A stretch of DNA of 7,228 bases from Pseudomonadota bacterium (GTDB lineage Bacteria; Pseudomonadota; Gammaproteobacteria; SZUA-229): contig DAOVJH010000068.1 in the NCBI GenBank assembly GCA_030673345.1, positions 1 to 7,228 on the forward strand, in the 5' to 3' direction. Each line of letters starts with the position of its first letter. Positions within the stretch are counted from its first letter, which is position 1. Both the position numbers and the translations under genes were made by a program. Below the pieces are notes generated by a model. That model was not told the origin of the DNA and searched no databases. It saw only the letters and a list, made by a program, of their open reading frames with translations. Positions 1-4,470 of the stretch are shown here, piece by piece.

Positions 1-2
1 AA

Positions 3-308
3 AATGCGCTGAGGTTCGAGTACATGGCTACCGGTAAAGCAAAGAAATATTTCCTGTCACCTGATGACCTGCCCCAGGTTCTCGAGGAAGTCATCATCGG
101 GATAACTTTTATACCGGCAGTAAACCTTGATGAAGAGGTGATACTGGCACGTTTCGGCACGCCGGATAATCGTATCGAGTCAGCTGGCGCCATACACTTT
201 CTGTATCCAGAGAAAGGCCTTGATATAGTGCTGCATGAGAATTCGAAAGAAGTGATGCAGTATGTGGCACCGGATGCGTTTCAGCAACTGCTGCAACCGC
301 TGCAGTAA
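3..308 (+). CDS. Conserved hypothetical protein, C-terminal part (cut by window edge)
   Basis: The reading frame is open from the first complete codon (base 3) to the TAA at 306-308, giving about 101 visible residues. I treat it as the C-terminal end of a longer protein, because the residues before the first ATG (base 24) look like coding sequence running straight into the fold. An independent start at that ATG is possible, since a GAGG lies 9 bases upstream. Visible features are YFLSPDDLPQVLEE near the beginning, then FGTPDNRIESAG and HFLYPEKGLDIVL, ending in a predicted helix (VAPDAFQQLLQPL). There is no signal peptide, membrane segment or cysteine in the visible part. I have seen similar short uncharacterised gammaproteobacterial proteins but know no function for them, and I assign none. 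The next gene starts 80 bases downstream. Confidence 0.6.
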   Translation, partial: NALRFEYMATGKAKKYFLSPDDLPQVLEEVIIGITFIPAVNLDEEVILARFGTPDNRIESAGAIHFLYPEKGLDIVLHENSKEVMQYVAPDAFQQLLQPLQ

Positions 309-320
309 TCTGCAGGTTTT

Positions 321-334
321 CCGATCTAGATCAA
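321..334 (+). promoter_or_regulatory. Candidate FNR/Anr-type binding site
   Basis: CCGATCTAGATCAA matches the FNR/Anr consensus TTGAT-N4-ATCAA at 8 of 10 fixed positions. The right half-site is perfect and the left half lacks the two leading Ts. The core GATCTAGATC is a perfect palindrome. The centre lies about 61 bases before the GTG at 389, so a class II arrangement (site centred near -41.5) would put the transcription start near 369. The -10 region that would go with it is only fair (TACCAT at 356-361). This is a motif match only. Confidence 0.35.
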
Positions 335-349
335 AGCATTAATCGTGTA

Positions 350-366
350 AGCCGATACCATCGGCT
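350..366. repeat. Perfect 7-bp inverted repeat with 3-base loop
   Basis: AGCCGAT (350-356) and ATCGGCT (360-366) pair perfectly around ACC. No T-run follows, so it is not a canonical intrinsic terminator. It lies between the end of the first gene and the GTG start at 389. It could be a weak 3' end structure, a leader hairpin, or a protein site. Confidence 0.4.
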
Positions 367-388
367 AGATTGATAACACGAGATAATT

Positions 389-658
389 GTGAAACCTAAA
401 ACCCCGGCTGCGATGCAGCAATTAATTCAGCAGGTACGAGAAACGCTGCCATTTGGTACGCCGCAGGGTTATGTGTGCGCGGATGAATGTAAAGGCTGTT
501 CTCTAAAACTGCTGGAGTTCCTCGATCTGGAATTGATGGACTGGGAAGACCGCTTGCAGCAGGGGGAGGCTCCTGGTCTGGGTGATGTGCAGCGCATGGC
601 CAAGATCAGCCGTAAGGTACACGCGGTACTGGGCAAAAATGGTGTGCTTGACGCATAA
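389..658 (+). CDS. Small conserved hypothetical protein with CX3CX2C motif
   Basis: This 89-residue soluble protein has no recognised function. The first third is a helix (AMQQLIQQVRETLPF). Then comes the cysteine cluster: C30, C34 and C37 in the segment YVCADECKGCSLKLLEFLD, followed by an acidic amphipathic helix (LMDWEDRLQQGE) and a basic C-terminus (RMAKISRKVHAVLGKNGVLD). The C-x3-C-x2-C spacing equals the cluster motif of radical SAM enzymes, but the protein is far too short to hold that barrel. The cysteines could bind a metal or cluster, or act in redox chemistry; this is inference. I recall similar short proteins with CKGCSLKLLEFLD in Pseudomonas and relatives, all hypothetical. An in-frame TGA at 371 limits the start to GTG 389 or the internal ATG 413. 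I chose GTG because it keeps the N-terminal helix. GAG at 380-382 is the only weak ribosome site. Confidence 0.75.
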   Translation: MKPKTPAAMQQLIQQVRETLPFGTPQGYVCADECKGCSLKLLEFLDLELMDWEDRLQQGEAPGLGDVQRMAKISRKVHAVLGKNGVLDA

Positions 659-678
659 GGCAGAAAGTTTCTTTTGGT

Positions 679-684
679 TACAAT
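679..684 (+). promoter_or_regulatory. Candidate -10 box of the MarR gene
   Basis: TACAAT differs from TATAAT at one position and would put the transcription start near 690-691, inside the palindrome at 682-703. No convincing -35 box is seen 16-18 bases upstream. The position makes repression by a protein bound to the palindrome straightforward. Confidence 0.4.
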
Positions 685-703
685 AGTTGTATATACAATT
701 ATT
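682..703. promoter_or_regulatory. Candidate MarR operator 1 (autoregulatory)
   Basis: This 22-bp palindrome pairs at 10 of 11 positions. Its core, TTGTATATACAA (687-698), is perfectly symmetric, and the only mismatched pair is 686/699. It overlaps the 3' side of the -10 box and the predicted transcription start of the MarR gene. The 14 bases 685-698 recur exactly at 1170-1183, before the NTF2-MAPEG genes. Symmetric AT-rich sites of this size are typical of MarR-family dimers, so the adjacent regulator is the natural candidate to bind here. Confidence 0.65.
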
Positions 704-722
704 GCGTGTTACCCTGAACCAT

Positions 723-1127
723 ATGTTTGAACGCTGCCTGTATTTTAATGTGAATGCACTTGCCAGAAAGGTGAATGTTATCTGGGATGAAGCCTTTGCT
801 GAATTTGGCTTGTCTCCGTCCCATGCGTACCTGCTGCGTCTGTTGCTGGAACAGCCTGGTCTGACCCAGACGCAGATAACGCAAGCGTTAAAACTGGAGA
901 AATCCACGGTGACCCGGTTCGTGACAGTGCTTGAGGGTAAGAAGCTAGTGACCAGGGAAAAAAACGGCAGGGAAGTTCTGGCATATCCGACGACTAAGGC
1001 AAAGGCTTTGCAGAAACAGTTAAATAGTAAAGGTGATGAGCTCTACCAGAAAATGGTTGATAATCTGGGCAAAAACAAAATGGCCGAGCTGGTTGGTGAC
1101 CTTCGAAAAACAGGTGACAAGCTGTGA
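723..1127 (+). CDS. MarR-family transcriptional regulator
   Basis: This 134-residue protein has the MarR layout: an N-terminal dimerisation helix (about residues 4-27), a winged helix-turn-helix (about 30-92) and C-terminal helices (about 92-130). The segment LSPSHAYLLRLLLEQPGLTQ leads into QITQALKLEKSTVTRFVTVL, where the recognition helix is near residues 59-70. The wing follows with TREKNGREVLAYPT. The frame can be extended to a TTG at 687, but that TTG lies inside the palindromic operator and downstream of the -10 box. I therefore start at ATG 723, despite a poor Shine-Dalgarno sequence. The only cysteine is C5, close to, but about two residues out of register with, the redox cysteine of OhrR-type regulators. 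The ligand is unknown. The two matching palindromes, before this gene and before the next two, suggest it represses both units. The downstream genes lie in the same direction after a 74-base gap. Confidence 0.85.
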   Translation: MFERCLYFNVNALARKVNVIWDEAFAEFGLSPSHAYLLRLLLEQPGLTQTQITQALKLEKSTVTRFVTVLEGKKLVTREKNGREVLAYPTTKAKALQKQLNSKGDELYQKMVDNLGKNKMAELVGDLRKTGDKL

Positions 1128-1159
1128 ATATCAGTTCTGTTTTTAGATAACGGTTTTTT

Positions 1160-1189
1160 TTAACACATAAGTTGTATATACAACATATA
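1160..1189 (+). promoter_or_regulatory. Candidate promoter of the NTF2-MAPEG genes
   Basis: TTAACA (1160-1165, 5 of 6 to TTGACA) and CATATA (1184-1189) are separated by 18 bases. Almost the whole spacer is the palindrome at 1167-1188. This -10 would give a very short leader before the ATG at 1202, so a -10 within the palindrome itself (for example TATACA, 1177-1182) is an alternative. In either case a bound dimer would exclude RNA polymerase. Confidence 0.35.
1167..1188. promoter_or_regulatory. Candidate MarR operator 2 (target operon)
   Basis: This is a second 22-bp palindrome, again pairing at 10 of 11 positions (mismatch 1170/1185). It contains the perfect 14-bp palindrome GTTGTATATACAAC at 1171-1184. 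It shares 14 consecutive identical bases with the site at 685-698. It lies 14 bases before the ATG of the NTF2-like gene, inside the likely promoter. Two copies of so long a palindrome within 500 bases, one before the regulator and one before its neighbours, are strong evidence for a local regulatory circuit. Confidence 0.65.
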
Positions 1190-1201
1190 GGGCGTAGGCA
1201 A

Positions 1202-1663
1202 ATGATTTATAACGAAGCCATAACGGGTAAGCGAAACCTGTTTCAAAAGGGCAGTCCGCAATCTGCTCTGCAGGACTTCTATCAGGCTTTTAATGCCAGA
1301 GACCTGCAGAAAGTGTCGGCTAACTGGCTACAGACCGAGGAGGCGTCTATGTCGAATCCACTTGGCGGTGTGCGCCGGGGCTGGGATGAGATAGCGGCAG
1401 TCTATCAGCGTCTGTTCGCTGGAGAGGCGACTGTTTATGTCGAGTTTTATGATTACAGCATCCATCAGTCAGCGCAGTTTTTTTGTGCAGTCGGCCGCGA
1501 GCGTGGGTATTTTGAAATTGCCCAACAGCAACTGGAACTGGCTATACGCACATCGCGGATCTATCACAAGCAAGATGGCTTATGGCGGCAATTGCATCAC
1601 CACGGTTCGATCGAGCAGCCGGATCTACTGAAGTCGTATCAGACAGCCGTAGTAAATAAATAA
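1202..1663 (+). CDS. NTF2/SnoaL-like fold protein
   Basis: This 153-residue soluble protein belongs to the nuclear transport factor 2 / SnoaL-like superfamily of small alpha+beta cone folds. The N-terminal helix SALQDFYQAFNARDLQKVSANW (residues 21-42) is the usual family opening. It is followed by the conserved block SNPLGGVRRGWDEI (51-64), strands with VYVEFYDYSIH (78-88) and VGRERGYF (97-104), then LAIRTSRIYH (113-122) and WRQLHHHGSI (128-137). The His-rich strand and the arginine segments face the pocket in related folds and may bind a ligand. The substrate is unknown, and many members are annotated only as ketosteroid-isomerase-like or DUF4440-like. ATG 1202 is chosen because the upstream in-frame TTG (1172) is part of the operator. 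AGGGCG at 1188-1193 is a fair ribosome site. The MAPEG gene follows after 26 bases with its own Shine-Dalgarno sequence, so the two are probably co-transcribed. Confidence 0.8.
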   Translation: MIYNEAITGKRNLFQKGSPQSALQDFYQAFNARDLQKVSANWLQTEEASMSNPLGGVRRGWDEIAAVYQRLFAGEATVYVEFYDYSIHQSAQFFCAVGRERGYFEIAQQQLELAIRTSRIYHKQDGLWRQLHHHGSIEQPDLLKSYQTAVVNK

Positions 1664-1689
1664 CTTAATTAACAGCGAGAGGAAAAATG

Positions 1690-2109
1690 ATGATTGAAGG
1701 ACTGATGACGGAAGGAATAACGACGGAAGTTTACTGGTTACTGATGACGATATTGATGACGTCTCTAATGTGGCTGCCATACATAATTAATCGAATAGTG
1801 GAGCTCGGTGTGGTTGCGGCGTTAATGGATCCCTATGGCCATACAGAAGCAGCATCGCCATGGGCAAATCGTATGATGTCAGCACATATCAATGCGGTAG
1901 AAAACCTGGTTCTATTTGCACCTTTGGTCATTCTGGTGGTGATGCAAAATGCGGCAACGGAAAATACAGCGCTGGCTGTACAGGCGTATTTTTATGCAAG
2001 GCTGGCGCATTTTTTGTTGTTCACCTTTGCTGTACCGCTACTTAGAATCGTCAGTTTCCTGATCGGGTTTACTGCAGAAATGATGTTGCTGTTGGCGCTG
2101 TTTTCTTGA
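1690..2109 (+). CDS. MAPEG-family integral membrane protein
   Basis: This is a 139-residue, very hydrophobic protein of the MAPEG family (membrane-associated proteins in eicosanoid and glutathione metabolism), with four predicted membrane segments at about residues 15-45, 68-87, 97-118 and 120-138. The family signature is visible as R61 followed by H66, N68, E71, N72 and F76 in SAHINAVENLVLFAPL, and again in YARLAHFLLF. Characterised MAPEG enzymes act on hydrophobic electrophiles or peroxides, often with glutathione. The bacterial short-form members like this one are mostly uncharacterised, so the reaction is unknown. Two consecutive ATGs (1687, 1690) are available. The GAGG at 1679-1682 is 7 bases from the second and only 4 from the first, so I use 1690. 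Partnership with an NTF2-like protein under a MarR operator suggests a role in handling small hydrophobic or reactive compounds (inference). Confidence 0.85.
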   Translation: MIEGLMTEGITTEVYWLLMTILMTSLMWLPYIINRIVELGVVAALMDPYGHTEAASPWANRMMSAHINAVENLVLFAPLVILVVMQNAATENTALAVQAYFYARLAHFLLFTFAVPLLRIVSFLIGFTAEMMLLLALFS

Positions 2110-2124
2110 TCCTTTTAGCGGGTA

Positions 2125-2177
2125 GGAACGGTTGTTTGGCCATTCCATAAATGGCTGTTAACGGGCCTGTCTGTTCC
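2125..2177. repeat. Imperfect nested inverted repeat in the spacer after the MAPEG gene
   Basis: The inner stem is GCCATT (2139-2144) with AATGGC (2150-2155) around CCATA, extended by two G-T pairs. After an internal loop, GTT (2131-2133) pairs with AAC (2160-2162). GGAAC (2125-2129) can close the structure with GTTCC (2173-2177). No T-run follows. It may be a 3' end structure of the NTF2-MAPEG transcript or a leader remnant of the broken gene downstream. An AAGGAG Shine-Dalgarno sequence at 2183-2188 follows, but no ATG, GTG or TTG stands at a suitable distance in an open frame. Confidence 0.35.
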
Positions 2178-2211
2178 CTGAGAAGGAGAAATAATCGGAC
2201 GTATTTTTTGA

Positions 2212-2598
2212 AATGAAGATGTCTTCGAGAGCTTGAAGCGTTATCCATACCCAGGCAATGTGCGCGAATTACGTAATATCCTCTTTATTGCAGCAACACA
2301 TAGCCGCAACCGTGAAATTGATGCTGCTGTCATTAAAAATGTGATAAATAATTTACCGCACTGCAATGATCTTGAAGCAGATAACATTACTCAGGTGAGT
2401 AATGTCACATCTGAACCAGTATTATCCGCCGGCTTGAGTGGTGCTCAGCAAGAACCGACATTCCTAAAAAGCCTCGAGGAAAAGCACATAAGAGATCTGC
2501 TTGATCGATACGATGGTAATCGCAAAATGGTGGCTGGTGCACTGGGAATCAGTGAGCGCACTATCTATCGAAAACTTAAACAGATGGGTGTTCACTAA
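2212..2598 (+). pseudogene. C-terminal remnant of a sigma-54-dependent activator (Fis-type HTH)
   Basis: The frame opens after a TGA at 2209-2211 and encodes about 128 residues. It begins abruptly inside the AAA+ domain: FESLKRYPYPGNVRELRNIL is the conserved lid segment with the sensor II arginine (GNVREL). A variable linker follows (about residues 40-90), then a Fis-type helix-turn-helix, NRKMVAGALGISERTIYRKL, ending KQMGVH. The receiver domain, the Walker A and B motifs and the sigma-54 contact loop (GAFTGA) are absent. The roughly 100 bases before it show none of them in any frame. It cannot hydrolyse ATP or open a sigma-54 promoter. The only in-frame start near the beginning is TTG 2233, without a ribosome site. 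I call it a deletion relic. Because the remaining 120 codons carry no frameshift or stop, survival as a small DNA-binding protein cannot be excluded. Its end lies 18 bases from the end of the convergent HAD gene. Confidence 0.75.
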
Positions 2599-2616
2599 GC
2601 GTAAGTGCCGGTGTCC

Positions 2617-3270
2617 TTATCTAAAACTTCGGATTTCCCAGTTTCTTTCCAGCGCAGTTGCTTTTAATTCATCATCCGGATCAACCGCAATCGGTGTGGT
2701 GACGATCTCCAGTAATGAAAGATCGTTATGCGAATCACTGTAAAAAGTGCTGTTTTCAAGATCATGCGAGGTTTTTTCTAACCACTGCTTAAGGCGCGTT
2801 GTCTTACCCTCCTGAAAACATGGCGTGCCGGCTACTTTTCCCGTGTACCTGCCATCGATAATTTCTGGATCAGTCGCAATCAGGTCATCGACCTGAAAAG
2901 CTTTGGCGATGGGTCCGGTAACAAAACTGTTTGTCGCAGTGATGATAAGGGTGAAATCCCCTTTATCACGATGCTTCTGTATCTGTGCCATGCCTTTCTG
3001 AGTCATCGCTGGCGTTATATGTTTTTTCATGAATTCATCATGCAGTTCAGCCAGTTTTTCCATCGAGAACCGGGTTAATGGTTTGAGTGAAAAGGCAAGA
3101 AACTCAAAGATGTCCAGCGTGCCTTTTTTATACTCTGCATAAAATCGCTGGTTGGCCTCATCGTATGTTGTTTTATCGACCAGGCCGTTGTCGACCAGAA
3201 AGCAGCCCCAGAGAAAATCGCTGTCGTCAGCCAGTAAGGTGTTATCAAGATCGAAGAGTGCTAAAGCCAT
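2617..3270 (-). CDS. HAD-IB phosphatase, possible histidinol-phosphatase
   Basis: This 217-residue cytosolic hydrolase of the HAD superfamily, subfamily IB (SerB-like), shows all four motifs. Motif I is FDLDNTLL, with nucleophile D7 and acid/base D9. Motif II is T111 in IITATNSF, motif III is K156 in FQEGK, and motif IV is DSHND with D179 and D183. The helical cap lies between about residues 15 and 100. The start is ATG 3270: the frame is open upstream to 3387, but those 39 residues are low-complexity leader translation and the family begins MALALFDLDNT. No good Shine-Dalgarno sequence is seen. As I recall, the Pseudomonas aeruginosa homologue PA0335, also adjacent to rppH, was reported as a histidinol-phosphate phosphatase, the penultimate step of histidine synthesis. 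By analogy that is the best guess here. A generic phosphatase or a phosphoserine phosphatase paralogue is the alternative. Confidence 0.85.
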   Translation of the reverse strand: MALALFDLDNTLLADDSDFLWGCFLVDNGLVDKTTYDEANQRFYAEYKKGTLDIFEFLAFSLKPLTRFSMEKLAELHDEFMKKHITPAMTQKGMAQIQKHRDKGDFTLIITATNSFVTGPIAKAFQVDDLIATDPEIIDGRYTGKVAGTPCFQEGKTTRLKQWLEKTSHDLENSTFYSDSHNDLSLLEIVTTPIAVDPDDELKATALERNWEIRSFR

Positions 3271-3308
3271 TGTTATAAAGTTTATCGAGTGGATTAGAAA
3301 GGTTAGCG

Positions 3309-3314
3309 ATAATA
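3309..3314 (-). promoter_or_regulatory. Candidate -10 box of the HAD phosphatase gene
   Basis: Read on the minus strand, TATTAT (5 of 6 to TATAAT) lies 38 bases before the ATG at 3270, which gives a leader of about 30 bases. The -35 region 17 bases further upstream is AT-rich but matches poorly. The surrounding 3300-3370 stretch is strongly AT-rich, as expected for a divergent promoter region. Confidence 0.3.
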
Positions 3315-3375
3315 CTGATTTTTCGCACAATAATAAAATATTTACGAAGATTAAACTTTTATTATTTTGACGGTC

Positions 3376-3384
3376 TGTTAATAT
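3376..3384 (+). promoter_or_regulatory. Candidate extended -10 promoter of rppH
   Basis: TGTTAATAT fits an extended -10 element (TG, one base, then TAATAT with 4 of 6 matches). A TTGACG at 3367-3372 lies too close to serve as its -35, but could pair with the weak TAACGA at 3390-3395 (17-base spacer). Either choice starts the transcript just before the hairpin at 3406-3437. Confidence 0.25.
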
Positions 3385-3405
3385 CAATGTAACGAAAATT
3401 TAAGT

Positions 3406-3437
3406 GGTATGCCGTAACGTATGGTATCAGGCATACC
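3406..3437. repeat. 8-bp inverted repeat in the rppH leader
   Basis: GGTATGCC (3406-3413) and GGCATACC (3430-3437) are perfect reverse complements separated by 16 bases. The 3' arm ends 3 bases before ATG 3441 and 15 before GTG 3453, so folding would affect ribosome access. ATGGTAT occurs at 3421-3427, in the loop, and again at 3441-3447, at the start region. No T-run follows, so it is not a terminator. It may be an RNA leader structure or a DNA-binding site. Confidence 0.5.
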
Positions 3438-3452
3438 CGGATGGTATTCCAA

Positions 3453-3920
3453 GTGATTGATTCTAAAGGTTTTAGAGCAAACGTTGGCATCATCCTGAGT
3501 AATTCCGATGGTAAGGTATTCTGGGCGCGTCGAGCCGGTCAAAATAACTGGCAGTTTCCTCAGGGAGGCATCGACAGAGATGAGTCGCCAACAGAGGCCA
3601 TGTACCGTGAATTACAGGAAGAAACAGGATTATTGCCCGTACATGTAGAGGTCGTCGGTAAAACGGATGACTGGTTGCGTTACCGTATTCCAGACCATCT
3701 ATTACGCCGACGGTCGAAACCGCTCTGTATAGGACAGAAACAGATCTGGTTCTATCTGCGCCTGACCGGTTGTGAAAGTGATTTTGACCTATGCTGCAGC
3801 GATAAGCCCGAATTTGATTGCTGGCGCTGGGTTGACTACTGGGATCCTGTAGATGAGATCGTTGCTTTCAAACGAAAGGTATACAAGCAGGCATTAAGCC
3901 AGCTCGAGCAATACGCATAA
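3453..3920 (+). CDS. rppH: RNA 5'-pyrophosphohydrolase RppH (Nudix)
   Basis: RppH removes pyrophosphate from the 5'-triphosphate end of mRNA, which triggers RNase E-dependent decay. The complete Nudix box runs from G38 to L60 ([20 protein letters not shown], then TGL) and fits GX5EX7REUXEEXGU, with the metal-binding glutamates at 53, 56 and 57. Flanking family features are the start [31 protein letters not shown], the basic [15 protein letters not shown] segment and the end [10 protein letters not shown]. It has 155 residues, close to the shorter gammaproteobacterial forms; E. coli RppH (176) carries a longer C-terminal tail. GTG 3453 is preferred because it aligns with the usual M-I-D-x-x-G-Y/F-R start and has GGATGG about 8 bases upstream. 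ATG 3441 in the same frame would add MVFQ and cannot be ruled out. The gene is divergent from the HAD phosphatase and converges with hemJ. Confidence 0.93.
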   Translation: MIDSKGFRANVGIILSNSDGKVFWARRAGQNNWQFPQGGIDRDESPTEAMYRELQEETGLLPVHVEVVGKTDDWLRYRIPDHLLRRRSKPLCIGQKQIWFYLRLTGCESDFDLCCSDKPEFDCWRWVDYWDPVDEIVAFKRKVYKQALSQLEQYA

Positions 3921-3924
3921 GAAG

Positions 3925-3959
3925 CTGACAGTCAGTATTTCTAAAGGTGCTGGCTGACT
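3925..3959. repeat. CTGAC repeats between convergent rppH and hemJ
   Basis: CTGACAGTCAG (3925-3935) is a small palindrome, and its right half AGTCAG pairs with CTGACT (3954-3959) across an 18-base loop. It lies in the 60-base gap between the convergent stops. It could be a weak bidirectional 3' end structure, but there is no T-run on either strand, so I do not call it a terminator. Confidence 0.25.
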
Positions 3960-3980
3960 AACGGGCAAAGATCGGCAGTT

Positions 3981-4400
3981 TTACGGTTGTAGCTCAACCA
4001 GTAAAATAACGGCAATCAGTATGATTACCGGGAACTCGTTAAACCAGCGGTACCAGACGTGGCTATGCCGGTTATTATCGTTTTTGAAATCCTTTACTAA
4101 TCTTCCGCAATACAGGTGATAGAACACCAGTATGGTGACCAGGGCTATTTTAGCCTGTAGCCAGAAGAGGGATAATATTCCGTAACCCATCAGGTGGATT
4201 AACCAGAATCCGAGAAGGATAGTAATGATTGCACCGGGCGTGGTGATACCGTAATACAGCTTTCTCTCCATGATCTTGAAGCGCTGATTACTGGCATCGT
4301 CTTTTGCATCGGCGTGATAGACAAAGAGTCTTGGTAGATAGAACAGGCCGGCGAACCAGGTCACCATGAAAATAATATGGAAGGCTTTAACCCATAACAT
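3981..4400 (-). CDS. hemJ: Protoporphyrinogen IX oxidase HemJ
   Basis: HemJ is the integral membrane enzyme that oxidises protoporphyrinogen IX to protoporphyrin IX in heme synthesis, in bacteria lacking HemG or HemY. The 139-residue product has four hydrophobic segments (about residues 4-27, 52-72, 77-97 and 121-137). It also has the family hallmarks: WVKAFHIIFMVTWFAGLFYL with H8, LPRLFVYH, the MERKLYYGITTPG segment, WLQAKIAL with K84, YHLYCGRL with H95, and RWFNEFP near the end. I start at ATG 4400 (MLWVKAFHI), where the family begins. The frame is open to 4481, but the extra 27 residues translate a low-complexity heptamer repeat region. No strong Shine-Dalgarno sequence is visible. It is divergent from argC, an arrangement I recall from Pseudomonas (PA0661/PA0662). 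Confidence 0.88.
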   Translation of the reverse strand: MLWVKAFHIIFMVTWFAGLFYLPRLFVYHADAKDDASNQRFKIMERKLYYGITTPGAIITILLGFWLIHLMGYGILSLFWLQAKIALVTILVFYHLYCGRLVKDFKNDNNRHSHVWYRWFNEFPVIILIAVILLVELQP

Positions 4401-4412
4401 TTGTAGTACCGC

Positions 4413-4418
4413 TATAAT
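4413..4418 (+). promoter_or_regulatory. Candidate -10 box for argC
   Basis: TATAAT is a perfect -10 hexamer, 92 bases before the argC ATG, which would leave a leader of about 85 bases. No good -35 is seen at 16-18 bases upstream, where the sequence is already hemJ coding on the other strand. Treat as tentative. Confidence 0.25.
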
Positions 4419-4449
4419 CAAAATGTTCAGGCATAGTACAGTGAAAAGC

Positions 4450-4470
4450 GAACAATGAACAATCAGCAAT
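4450..4470 (+). repeat. Three tandem heptamers (GAACAAT, GAACAAT, CAGCAAT)
   Basis: Two identical heptamers and one degenerate copy stand in tandem in the hemJ-argC divergent region, followed by a further eroded unit (GAATAGA). On the minus strand each gives ATTGTTC-like units, one of which (TTGTTC) is 18 bases from a TACTAT and might act as a -35/-10 pair for hemJ. The copy number is too low to claim phase variation. Confidence 0.5.

Noticed and set aside
350..366. Terminator for the first gene
   Set aside because: The stem is perfect but no T-run follows on either strand, so I list it only as an inverted repeat.
503..907. 134-codon minus-strand open frame across the CX3CX2C and MarR genes
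   Set aside because: Shadow of two well-supported plus-strand genes; the translation is low in recognisable protein character and spans a promoter and operator.
1141..1161. Terminator after the MarR gene (run of 8 T at 1154-1161)
   Set aside because: No stable GC-containing stem stands immediately before the T-run; it is more likely the AT-rich upstream part of the next promoter.
1437..2045. Plus-strand alternative frames inside the NTF2-like and MAPEG genes
   Set aside because: Internal frames of recognised genes with no independent start signal or domain.
2110..2211. Frame-shifted AAA+ sequence upstream of the sigma-54 remnant
   Set aside because: I translated the spacer by eye in the plus-strand frames and found several stops and no Walker, GAFTGA or receiver motif; the missing part appears deleted rather than frameshifted.
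3271..3387. N-terminal extension of the HAD phosphatase by 39 residues
   Set aside because: AT-rich divergent promoter DNA; the family starts at MALALFDLDNT, and an extension before motif I is not expected.
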